A DNA stretch of 48,045 bases from Anaerolineaceae bacterium UBA4775 (GTDB lineage Bacteria; Chloroflexota; Anaerolineae; Anaerolineales; Anaerolineaceae), in contig DHHJ01000007.1 of assembly GCA_002403205.1 (NCBI GenBank), positions 1-48,045 of the forward strand. The letters are read 5' to 3'. Shown piece by piece: positions 40,679 to 48,045 of this stretch. A program made the position numbers and the translations under genes. Within the stretch, counting starts at the first letter, position 1; every line of letters begins with the position of its first letter. The notes beneath the pieces were generated by a model. It was not told the origin of the DNA. It made no database searches and saw only the letters and a program-made list of their open reading frames with translations.

Positions 40679-41740
40679 TTATTCCTCCACCAGGGCTAAT
40701 TTTTCAGCCTCGTCCACCAGGGTGAGCTCGTCAATGAAATTATCAATATCGCCATCCAAAACGCCGAACAGGTTGTAGGATGAGAGGTTGATGCGGTGGT
40801 CCGTGACACGGTTTTGAGGGAAGTTGTAGGTGCGGATCTTTTCAGAGCGCTCACCGCTGCCGATTTGAGACCGCCGGGTGGCAGCTTCTTCAGCGTGCTT
40901 CTTTTGCTCTTCTATTTCATACAGACGGGCTCTGAGGATGCTCATGGCCCGCATCTTGTTTTGGAGCTGGGAGCGCTCATCCTGGCAGGCCACCACCATC
41001 CCGGTTGGGAGGTGGGTGATACGGACAGCCGTTGAGTTCTTCTGGACGCTTTGTCCGCCCGCACCGGCAGATTTGTAAACATCGATGGAGATGTCGGAAT
41101 CTGGGATGTCAATTTCGACATCGTCGACTTCTGCTAACACAGCCACGGTCACGGTTGAGGTGTGAATCCGCCCTTGAGATTCGGTTTCTGGGACCCGTTG
41201 CACACGGTGCACGCCGGATTCGAATTTCAGCCGTGAAAAAGCACCCTTACCTTTGATCATGAAGCTGACTTCCTTGATACCGCCCAGGCCGGTTTCGTGC
41301 AAAGACAAGATTTCCGTGTTCCAGCTCTGGCGCTCGGCATAGCGAGAATACATGCGGAACAGGTCAGCGGCGAACAAACCCGCCTCGTCGCCGCCTGTGC
41401 CAGCCCGAATTTCCATGATGACATTGCGCTGGTCACGTGGGTCTTTGGGGACCAGCATGCTCTTGAGCCGGTCTTCGAGCTTGTCGCGCTTTTCAGCGAG
41501 GGATTCGAGTTCCATTTCAGCCAGGGCGCGCATTTCTTCGTCGTCAGCGTCGAGCAGCCGTTTTGTCTCTTCGATCCGTTCGAGGGTTTGCTGGTAGGCG
41601 CGTGCCTGAGTGACAATCGGTTCCAGTTCGGCGCGCTCTTTGGAGAGCTCGATGGCAGTGGAGTAATCCTCACCGACGGTGGTCAGTTGGGCTTCGATTT
41701 CATCAAATCGATCAATGATTCCAGTAAGTTTTTCTAACAT
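40679..41740 (-). CDS. prfA: peptide chain release factor 1
   Basis: This 353-residue class I release factor has the peptidyl-hydrolysis motif in AGAGGQSVQKNSTAVRITHLP and the start of domain 2 in IMEIRAGTGGDEAGLFA. The anticodon-like recognition segment is in the middle domain near SQGRIHTSTVTVAV. It ends translation at UAA and UAG. The length is standard. It is the first gene of a prfA-prmC-tsaC run on the minus strand. Confidence 0.96.
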   Translation of the reverse strand: MLEKLTGIIDRFDEIEAQLTTVGEDYSTAIELSKERAELEPIVTQARAYQQTLERIEETKRLLDADDEEMRALAEMELESLAEKRDKLEDRLKSMLVPKDPRDQRNVIMEIRAGTGGDEAGLFAADLFRMYSRYAERQSWNTEILSLHETGLGGIKEVSFMIKGKGAFSRLKFESGVHRVQRVPETESQGRIHTSTVTVAVLAEVDDVEIDIPDSDISIDVYKSAGAGGQSVQKNSTAVRITHLPTGMVVACQDERSQLQNKMRAMSILRARLYEIEEQKKHAEEAATRRSQIGSGERSEKIRTYNFPQNRVTDHRINLSSYNLFGVLDGDIDNFIDELTLVDEAEKLALVEE

Positions 41741-41821
41741 GCTTATTTTTTTCTCGTGTTCAGGTTTGATTTTTTAGCCTACGGATTATACCACCTCAAC
41801 TGGCGTGTAGATGATTGGATT

Positions 41822-41863
41822 TAGCTGATAGCTGATAGCTGAAAGGTGAAAGGTGATGGGTGA
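41822..41863 (+). repeat. heptanucleotide tandem repeat, six units
   Basis: Six perfect seven-base units follow one another: TAGCTGA three times, AAGGTGA twice, TGGGTGA once. The sequence lies between prfA and the nucleotidyltransferase gene. It clearly belongs with the array at 27808-27897, which shares TAGCTGA and TAGGTGA units. Confidence 0.88.
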
Positions 41864-41886
41864 ATTTCAAATGCGGGTGTGGGGGA

Positions 41887-42744
41887 TTATTTTTCGTGCA
41901 TACCCTGCACGTAGGTTTGCAGGCGTTCGTAATCGCCGGGCAGGTCCATATCCATGCCGAAACCGGCGTCGGGGATGATGACCCCTTTGGTTTGGCAGTC
42001 AAAGGCTCTGGAGAAAACCCGTTCAGCGTCTGCCAGGGAAGCCCAGCCTGCCAGGTACTTGAGGATGACCCACCACATGAGCGGTTTTTTCGCCAGCAAG
42101 CGGATCACGGGTGAGGGGTTGATCTTACGCACAGTGCGGTTGATCTGGCGGCGGCGCTGGCTGATCCCTGTGATGACATCCTGACCGATGCGGATGGCGC
42201 GCGGGCTGAGGGCGTACAATTCCCCAGGAATCAGTTTGTGGTCACGAAAGCGCATCACCACCCGGCCGGAGCCGGGAAACTCAGCTTCAATCAATTCTTC
42301 TGGCACCAGTGACAGGACAAATTCATAACCGGGTAATCCTGTGAGCTGATTAAAGAAGCGATTGATATCCTCGGTACGGATGCCCGGGGTGTCGGAGGTG
42401 CTGATCACCACCAGGTTGGGGCTTTTACCAAGGCTGGCAAGGTAATCAACACCGGCAGTGAGTTTATCGGCGAATTCCGAGACGGTCTCGATGGGCACAT
42501 AGTGCACGGGGAAGGTGAAGGCTGCATCGGCTTCGGTCAGGCCGATCAGGTACAGCCCTTCCACGAAGGGTGACCTGTGCAATGCTTCAAGCTGCCAATC
42601 GATCAAGCGTTTGCCGAGAAAGGGCAGCAGGGCTTTCGATTTGTAATTCCCCTCCGGATCGATGACCTCCATTAATTTACGGCGGCGGGCATCTCGCCCG
42701 CACATCACAAAAACGGGGTATTGTGCGTTTGATTGCTGTGTCAT
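41887..42744 (-). CDS. nucleotidyltransferase family protein (NTP_transf_3-like)
   Basis: This protein of about 285 residues begins with a VFVMCGRDARRRKLME segment. SKALLPFLGKRLIDWQLEAL follows, in the position of the substrate-contact region of MobA/IspD-like nucleotidyltransferases, then the metal-site-like VISTSDTPGIRTEDINRF. The glycine-rich loop is not the standard G-x-G-x-R, so the substrate and even activity are uncertain. A helical C-terminal region follows, with RRQINRTVRKINPSP and FGMDMDLPGDYERL. The last motif is typical of molybdopterin or sugar nucleotidyltransferases that end in D-[IVM]-D-x-P-x-D. GGGATG upstream favours ATG 42744 over 42801. Confidence 0.75.
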   Translation of the reverse strand: MTQQSNAQYPVFVMCGRDARRRKLMEVIDPEGNYKSKALLPFLGKRLIDWQLEALHRSPFVEGLYLIGLTEADAAFTFPVHYVPIETVSEFADKLTAGVDYLASLGKSPNLVVISTSDTPGIRTEDINRFFNQLTGLPGYEFVLSLVPEELIEAEFPGSGRVVMRFRDHKLIPGELYALSPRAIRIGQDVITGISQRRRQINRTVRKINPSPVIRLLAKKPLMWWVILKYLAGWASLADAERVFSRAFDCQTKGVIIPDAGFGMDMDLPGDYERLQTYVQGMHEK

Positions 42745-42850
42745 TTTGTCATCCCATTCTTTAGGTGAGTGAGGAATCGTTCGTCGGGATTTTGATGCCA
42801 TGGATGCGCGTGGTACTTCTGAAATCCATTATAAGAGGATTTTAAGTCTG

Positions 42851-42862
42851 TTGCTATAGCAA
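42851..42862. promoter_or_regulatory. perfect 12-base palindrome upstream of cutA
   Basis: TTGCTATAGCAA is a perfect palindrome in the space between the nucleotidyltransferase gene and cutA. It could be an operator for either gene; no regulator is known, and chance cannot be excluded. Confidence 0.3.
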
Positions 42863-42967
42863 TTGTGGCGGTCAAGCCGAATGAGGATGTTTTGTTTTAG
42901 AGTCGTGTTAAACTACTAATGCAGGCACCAGACCTGCTGGCTTAAGCCCGTTCAGGAGAGTGTTGAT

Positions 42968-43294
42968 ATGAAGCCGACTTACTGTATGATTCTCACCACA
43001 ACCACAAGCAAAGCTGAAGCTGACCGACTTGCCGTTATGCTGGTGGGAAAGAATCTGGCTGCTTGTGTACAGGCAGTCCAAATTTCGAGCACCTACACCT
43101 GGCAAGACGATCTGGTTTCTGAAGCGGAGTGGCTGTTGTTGATCAAAACCCGGGCTGCGCTTTACCAGCAGGTTGAAGATGCCCTGCGAAAACACCATAG
43201 CTATGAGACACCTGAAATCATCTGCGTGCCGATCACCGCTGGTTCTGCCCCCTACCTGGCGTGGATCGATGCGACCACCATGGATTTAGGCTGA
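42968..43294 (+). CDS. cutA: divalent-cation tolerance protein CutA
   Basis: This 108-residue CutA1 protein has the family layout: MILTTTTSKAEADRLAVMLV, NLAACVQAV, STYTWQDDLVSEAEWLLLIKT, and HSYETPEIICVPI. These small trimeric proteins resemble PII signalling proteins; their role in metal tolerance is not well defined. GGAG near 42956 supports ATG 42968. Confidence 0.95.
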   Translation: MKPTYCMILTTTTSKAEADRLAVMLVGKNLAACVQAVQISSTYTWQDDLVSEAEWLLLIKTRAALYQQVEDALRKHHSYETPEIICVPITAGSAPYLAWIDATTMDLG

Positions 43295-43346
43295 TGTTGG
43301 CCGTTATAGGTGAAAACAGCACTGCCATTGGGAGTATGCCCGTGAG

Positions 43347-44240
43347 TTATTCCCCATCCACGGGCATGAACCCGATGATGATGCGTGATTGTGTCCAGTA
43401 ATCGAGATCGTTATTGAACGTCTCTCCGGTGAGCTGGCGGCCGCAAAAATAAAACAGCAGGCCTGGGTTGTCCATCAGGTCAAATCCGCTATCGGGGTAG
43501 TTCTCAGCCAGGTAGGGAACCAGTTCCATGGGATTCTGGCTGACCTCAACAACACCGGCGGGAGGCACACGCACGGCCGCCACCACCTCGCTCACAGATA
43601 GGGTGTCGCCCTGGCGCAAGCGCATTTCAGCGCCTATCAGGCAGTCCTGCATGTGGGAGAGAAATTCGGCAGAATCCCGCCGAAAGCCGCGGGCATCGTT
43701 CTCGAGGTAGAGCTGCAATGGGTAAGCAGGCAGATCTCCAAAGGCAGGGGATTGGCCGGAATGGATCCACAAGCCATAAAAGCCGAGGTGTTCCCAGGCC
43801 ATCGAAAAATCCAAAATGGTGTTAAAGATCCCGCTCTCGATGATCTCAGGCGAATACGGCACCACGTTGAATGGGTTCATGTAGACTTGATCGTCATTGC
43901 AACGCATGGAAATCAGTGCTTCTATTTCCTGATCGCGGAAGTCAACCTGGTCGTAGACCATCCACTCCGGCGTCGGTGTGGGGCTTGGGCTGGGCGTTGG
44001 TGAGCTTTCCACCACTTCGGCGGGGGTGGTTTGGGTGGGTTCGGGCTGAGGAGAGGCCGTCCGGGTCGGAACCTGCGCTTGGGTCTGCTGGAACAGTGCA
44101 ATGGTATCCTCTGGAGGTGTGGTTTGGGGTCTTCTTGGGCCGTATAGGATGACCACCATGATGAGCAAGCCGATCCCGACCACTGCCAACAGGATGCTGA
44201 TCACAAGAAACAGAGTGGGGTTTTTAGTTTTAGTATTCAT
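43347..44240 (-). CDS. membrane-anchored sortase-like protein (tentative)
   Basis: This 297-residue protein has an N-terminal membrane helix (LFLVISILLAVVGIGLLIMVVIL) and a long Pro/Thr/Ser linker (residues about 55-93). The outer domain of about 200 residues follows the order of a sortase: H160 in LWIHSG, a GD element in MRLRQGDTLSV, C266 in LLFYFCGRQ, and R286 in TQSRIIIGF. The His-Cys-Arg order and the C-x20-R distance fit a sortase triad, although the H-to-C distance (106) is longer than in SrtA and the TLxTC signature is absent. It is 148 bases from a gene whose product ends in an SPTTG sorting-signal-like tail, on the same strand. If it is not a sortase it is simply an exported protein of unknown function. 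Confidence 0.5.
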   Translation of the reverse strand: MNTKTKNPTLFLVISILLAVVGIGLLIMVVILYGPRRPQTTPPEDTIALFQQTQAQVPTRTASPQPEPTQTTPAEVVESSPTPSPSPTPTPEWMVYDQVDFRDQEIEALISMRCNDDQVYMNPFNVVPYSPEIIESGIFNTILDFSMAWEHLGFYGLWIHSGQSPAFGDLPAYPLQLYLENDARGFRRDSAEFLSHMQDCLIGAEMRLRQGDTLSVSEVVAAVRVPPAGVVEVSQNPMELVPYLAENYPDSGFDLMDNPGLLFYFCGRQLTGETFNNDLDYWTQSRIIIGFMPVDGE

Positions 44241-44321
44241 AAAGTCTCACCAGGGTGTACCCGAAATAATTGATAGATGGGATGTCACGGCTAAAAGGCA
44301 TACTGAGGTCTGATTGTAAGA

Positions 44322-44354
44322 CACAGGTGGTGTTTTGTACAAACACCTCCTGTG
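44322..44354. terminator. stem-loop between the SPTTG protein gene and the sortase-like gene
   Basis: CACAGG/CCTGTG (44322-44327 with 44349-44354) continues as a 7-base inner stem (44329-44335 with 44341-44347) after one T-T mismatch. A T-rich stretch follows on the plus side only. It could weakly terminate or stabilise the minus-strand mRNA of the upstream surface-protein gene. Confidence 0.45.
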
Positions 44355-44388
44355 GTTATTTTATTTGAAGCGGTTTACGGTTGGATTG

Positions 44389-45126
44389 CTACTTGCGACG
44401 TTTGAGCCAAGTCCCTAATGAGGCACCGGAGAGGCCGAGGGTCGAGATGGCTGAAATGATCAGCGCAGCAGGGCCGGAGGCAGCGCCTGTGGTCGGTGAA
44501 ACGGAAGGCGCCGGGGTGGCTTGCGCTACCACTGGTGGTGCAGCTTCTTCCGTCGGCTCAGGCTCTTCGGTCGTTTCAGGTTCTTCTGTTGGTTCGGGTT
44601 CCTCTGTCGGTGTAGGTCCGGTGGGGGGTTCCTGGGTTGGGCCTGTTGGCGGTTCTTGGGTCGGCTGTTCCGTAGGTTCCTGTGTTGGCTCCTGGGTGGG
44701 CTGTTGCGTCGGTTCCTGGGTGGGCGCTGGCGTGGGTTGAACTTGCTCTACCCGGTAGTTATCGCTTTTGTTCCCAAAGGTCACCCGGTAGGTGCCGCCA
44801 TCTTCAGGTCCAATCTCATAAGCGTCAAAACAGAAGGCGCCTGTCTCGTCCACTTCGAAACTGCCTGAAGCAACCTTTATGTTGGGATGGTTGGAAGCCT
44901 GGCCTGGCTGGCCGGTAATGTCCCAATCGTAAAGGCCTTCATCGAACCCAGCGCCATTGATGAATACCATATCTCCGGTTTTGTAGTGGTTGACATTTTG
45001 TGGGTCACCACATGTCCCAGTTGTTGTCCAAATGGCACCCGTGTTGGCAGAGATGAATTGTACATTAACGAAGGCAGCTGCTAAAAGCAGTGTTGTGATG
45101 AGCGTGACTTGTCCTATTCTTTTCAT
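44389..45126 (-). CDS. surface protein with Pro/Thr/Glu repeats and LPXTG-like (SPTTG) sorting signal
   Basis: This 245-residue exported protein has a signal peptide (MKRIGQVTLITTLLLAAAFVNV) and a small compact domain (about 30-128) with two cysteines. A low-complexity stalk (about 130-200) is made of EPTQ, QPTQ, EPPTGP and EPEPTEE units. The end has the order of a cell-wall sorting signal: SPTTG at 210-214, a hydrophobic stretch (ALIISAISTLGLSGASLG), and a basic tail KRRK at 242-245. A sortase of matching specificity would cut between T and G and attach it to the wall or another protein. ATG 45126 is chosen over upstream starts because AAAGG is spaced nine bases before it. The compact domain is not recognised. 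Confidence 0.75.
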   Translation of the reverse strand: MKRIGQVTLITTLLLAAAFVNVQFISANTGAIWTTTGTCGDPQNVNHYKTGDMVFINGAGFDEGLYDWDITGQPGQASNHPNIKVASGSFEVDETGAFCFDAYEIGPEDGGTYRVTFGNKSDNYRVEQVQPTPAPTQEPTQQPTQEPTQEPTEQPTQEPPTGPTQEPPTGPTPTEEPEPTEEPETTEEPEPTEEAAPPVVAQATPAPSVSPTTGAASGPAALIISAISTLGLSGASLGTWLKRRK

Positions 45127-46853
45127 GATGATCATCCTTTCTAATATTATATAAAGACTTGCGATAGGCATAATACCTCTAATTTATTTTTAATGTCAAT
45201 ACTTGTTAATAATAATTATGCACACATTAAATAAAAGTTAATATAAATTTGTTTATTTATAATTACTTCTTCAGAATTCATTTACGGTCTGCCTGATCAT
45301 TTATGTTAGTGGGTCGCCCCTGTTCTTAAGAAAACAATATACTTCTCCATTTTCTACAGAATTTGCTGATATTGATCGTGCCTAATGACTTATAAGTAAA
45401 TATGCGTGTATACCTATAGTGATGATTGTTTACTGAATTGCTTGTGAGAAAATGGAAATTTCTTCAACAACATTGACGAAAAGATAAAGAAAGAATTGCC
45501 TTCATGAAGATAAATAGCTTATATCAAGACAGAATTCTTGGGAGGGGTCAGTGAAAATCTCAAAAACTATTTCACCAGATAGATCGCGTCAACATTTCAG
45601 TCCGAGTGATTGAAGAGCTTTGGATATCTCATTCAACTCGTTCTCAAATTGCTTTGTGATGTGCATATCACTAAGCATTTTCTGTAAGAGAATCTTGCAT
45701 TTGCCAAATCGTTTTCATTGAGAAGAAGTCATGCATTTGTAGATCAGCATTATTTTGACAAAGGGTGGTTTATTTGCCTACCAATCCTAACATTCTTGAA
45801 AAGTCCTGCGGCGCTGCTCTGAGCTATTATGCAACAAAGAGAATCACAAGAAAACGATTCGTTAGGTTGTTGATATTGTTGGGAATCAATATGGGTACAT
45901 CCGAAATCTAGTTATTGATTCTCTAGATCTCATAACTTGCTTTTACAAGAGGGGAAGGTGTCTCTCGTGGTGGTCTTTCTTAACTCGTCTTCAACAAGTC
46001 ATTATGCGTTTCGCTACTCTTCTGACCATCGTTGCGTTTAAGATTGGACAATGAACAGTTCTGTTTTGGATATCATCTGTCAAAAATTCTCAATTCAAAC
46101 TCAAGTGCTTGCAGCTAACCAAATGTCCACATTACCCAGTGAAATTGTCATTGATTGAGCAATCCCTTTCTGAGTATGTGGTGATAATCATTAAATTCTT
46201 GAATTTTCCGAGGTGGAATTATCCTTTTGCCTACATTGGAAAGGATTGGCTTGGTAATGTCCACAAAAGCTTCGCCTTTTCCAACTATTATGAATTTCTC
46301 AAACAGGAATTTTGGAGAATTTATTCTTTAATTATGCAGCCAAGTTCACCAAAGCAGAGTCGTTTCGAATAATCCCCTTCATACATACTCTCTTATTATT
46401 CCTAATATTCTTTTGGTAAAGTTCTGTGGCTGCAGTAGATCATGGTTTCACTTTTTTTACTTGATCTAATATCTCTTCAAAGCGTACTACATTCTACACA
46501 CGTTAGTGAAACTACATTAATTATCCAACAGATCCGATATAATCATTACCTAATTATTATTATTAATTATATTATATTAATTTTAATCACGCTGTCAAGA
46601 TATTTTAAGGTTTTGTAAAAAACCGATAGTGAACTATTAAGAATCATCGAGTGAGCTGCTAAAGCATGAAATTTGACGCCCCTAGGTTGTTTCAAATGTT
46701 TAAAGATTCTTCCATCAGTTTGGATTCTGCATCCCTCTTCTGTAATTTCATCAAGTCCTTCTAGTTTGTGCCTATCATCAAATAGATTCTGCCGGTTTCC
46801 CTATCCTCGCAAATTTCCATAAGGACAACACTCACCAAACGCAAACATGACAA
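45127..46853. other. AT-rich gene-poor region
   Basis: Apart from the first bases, which should hold the promoter of the SPTTG gene, I find no recognisable gene in 1.7 kb. The largest frame (46109-46372, 87 codons) has no ribosome binding site and resembles nothing I know. Sequence is AT-rich, with an extreme patch of AT near 46540-46600. The many short broken frames suggest old decayed mobile DNA, but I cannot name a family for this part. Confidence 0.6.
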
Positions 46854-47947
46854 CTATTTAGGAAATATCCGGGTCACCCGCGTTCGGCGTTTGATCTTCT
46901 GGATGACCCGTTCCAGCATTTTGCTGGTTTGAATGCGCTGATGGTATGATTTCGGGAATATGAACACAGTCAAGCCCTCCGGGATGGCAACCACCATCCA
47001 CTTTGCTAATCTCGATGCCACCACCGCAGAATTGAAACGGTCGCTTTCAAGTAAAGCTCTGCTTGCTGCTGAGTCGGGGTATTGAGGACTGCCCGAACCC
47101 TTGCACCATGCAGCAAGTGCAGGTGTGTCTGTTGCCACTTCAGCTTGCAATCACTACTGCGGGATATGTTGATTTGCATTCTGTTGCATATGGAATTGAC
47201 ATCGTTGCCATTGCACTCCAGTGAAGACTGCTGAACGAGCTTTGCGCAATCCATAGTGGTCATTGCTGACAATCGACTGCACCTTCTCCAGCCCTCGGTC
47301 GGTTAGGTCCTCCTGAAACAGCCACCAGTGCTGCTCAGCTTCGCTCAGTCAGACCGAAATACCCAGAATACGCTGTCTTCCGTCTTGTCCCACACCAGAA
47401 GCAATCAAAATGGCAGTATATCGGATCTGGCTGTCCATCCAGAAACAGATATACGATCTTGCCTAGTGGACGGGTGCGCCAGGCCTAAAGAAGTTCATCA
47501 ATCTTTTCAGATGCCCTACTGACCTGCATGCTGCTTACCACTGTGCCGCATAATTGCTCGGTGGTCACTGCCACTCATTGTGTTAAAACACCCTGTACGT
47601 ACATTTCTGCCAAAGCTAGCGTCAACGCCCTTTCATTGTGTAGTCCTTTCTCCAGCGCATCGGGACAAGAATCACCTTGACGCAGATGAGGTGCGTCGAA
47701 CTTAATTTCGCCCACTCGAGTCCTAACTGTTTTGGGCTTGTAGCCATAGGCATACCCCTTGCGTTCCGGAGAGCATCCATTGGGCCCCGCACCCAGATGC
47801 TGTACCCGTTCCAGTCACACCACCTCGTTGATCTGGATTCATATTAGCTTTGGCAACGCTTACTATCCTTCAGCAGCTATCTATTCCAACATTTAATCTT
47901 GTCGCGAAGCATGCCTTCTGCAATGTACAAATTGGTTGATTTGTCAT
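46854..47947 (-). pseudogene. IS256-family transposase pseudogene
   Basis: Read on the minus strand from ATG 47947 (with AGGAG at good distance), the sequence keeps the signature segments of IS256/mutator transposases in the right order: TRVGEIKFDAPHLRQG, LALAEMYVQGV, ASEKIDELL, VYLFLDG, SNDHYGLRKA, VQWQRCQFHMQQNA, and the C-terminal SKMLERVIQKIKRRTRV. It is broken. In-frame stops lie at about 47576 (TGA in place of an Arg codon before VAVTTEQLCG), 47486 (TAG before AWRTRPLG) and 47350 (TGA before LSEAEQHWW), and several frameshifts are needed to join the parts. The protein is therefore not made. No terminal inverted repeats could be identified; the right-hand end may lie outside the window. 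Confidence 0.88.
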
Positions 47948-48045
47948 GGTTTGCTCCTTTTAGTCTTTGTCAACTAATAAGATACCTGACCTAGAACTTT
48001 TTGGAAAAAACAGAAACAAGGGCGTAGTGCCTCAATAGAAAAGCT
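47948..48045 (-). other. upstream end of the IS256-like element, incomplete
   Basis: These 98 bases lie 5' of the transposase start and should include its ribosome binding site (AGGAGC, complement of 47953-47958) and possibly the element's terminal inverted repeat. The window ends before a boundary can be recognised. Confidence 0.4.

Noticed and set aside
43334..43366. Perfect 9-base hairpin ATGCCCGTG/CACGGGCAT over the stop of the sortase-like gene
   Set aside because: Neither side is followed by a T-run, so it is not called a terminator; half of it is coding sequence.
46109..46372. 87-codon open frame in the AT-rich region
   Set aside because: There is no ribosome binding site and no resemblance to a known protein, and it is surrounded by broken sequence; it is more likely chance or debris.

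Overview
The window looks like a chromosomal segment of a bacterium from the phylum Chloroflexota, probably class Anaerolineae. That placement is inferred from style rather than from a marker gene. The signs are many exported lipoproteins with Thr/Pro (PTPTP-type) linkers, tandem LysM-M23 proteins, DUF3048 and DUF4349 lipoproteins, a sortase-like protein beside an SPTTG-anchored surface protein, and B12-dependent methionine synthesis under a SAM riboswitch. Most of the window is GC-moderate and densely coding. The two ends are AT-rich and look acquired or decaying.

Region 1 (1-6182) is the edge of a defence island. It holds a 5'-truncated gene of unknown function that a T9 homopolymer appears to frameshift, and a HEPN-like gene. 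A short duplicated relic of the hsdR start follows, then an AbiEi/AbiEii toxin-antitoxin pair with a perfect inverted-repeat operator, and an intact type I restriction subunit gene (hsdR). The partner hsdM and hsdS are not in the window.

Region 2 (6187-10503) holds a methyltransferase, a DivIC/FtsB-like division protein, tRNA-Leu(CAG) with its own promoter and terminator, a ferric-reductase-like flavocytochrome and a five-heme cytochrome c. The last two are convergent around a shared terminator.

Region 3 (10617-19554) is a cell-envelope block: a NodB-type deacetylase lipoprotein, three tandem paralogous LysM-M23 proteins, a fourth canonical LysM-M23 endopeptidase on the other strand, and an M1-type metallopeptidase lipoprotein.

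Region 4 (19828-27820) has an MFS exporter converging on a long minus-strand run: membrane protein, selA, M24 peptidase, tsaD, ECF sigma factor, zinc-finger anti-sigma, a degenerate zinc-ribbon protein and OsmC. A type II pantothenate kinase is divergent from that run.

Region 5 (27808-33713) begins with heptad-repeat DNA. A clear sigma-70-type promoter, a SAM-I riboswitch, metH and a bifunctional homocysteine methyltransferase/methylenetetrahydrofolate reductase follow. Together they form a SAM-controlled methionine operon.

Region 6 (33827-45126) mixes housekeeping and surface genes: DUF3048 and DUF4349 lipoproteins, a phosphoesterase, an ArsR-type regulator overlapping an MFS exporter, the tsaC-prmC-prfA translation cluster, a nucleotidyltransferase, cutA, and the sortase-like/SPTTG pair.

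Region 7 (45127-48045) is AT-rich and gene-poor. It ends in an IS256-family transposase pseudogene with several in-frame stops.

The features most worth follow-up are the uncharacterised gene pair at the left edge, the hsdR-start relic next to AbiE, the tandem LysM-M23 paralogues with a lysozyme-like middle segment, the divergent sortase/substrate pair, and the heptanucleotide repeat family at two loci.
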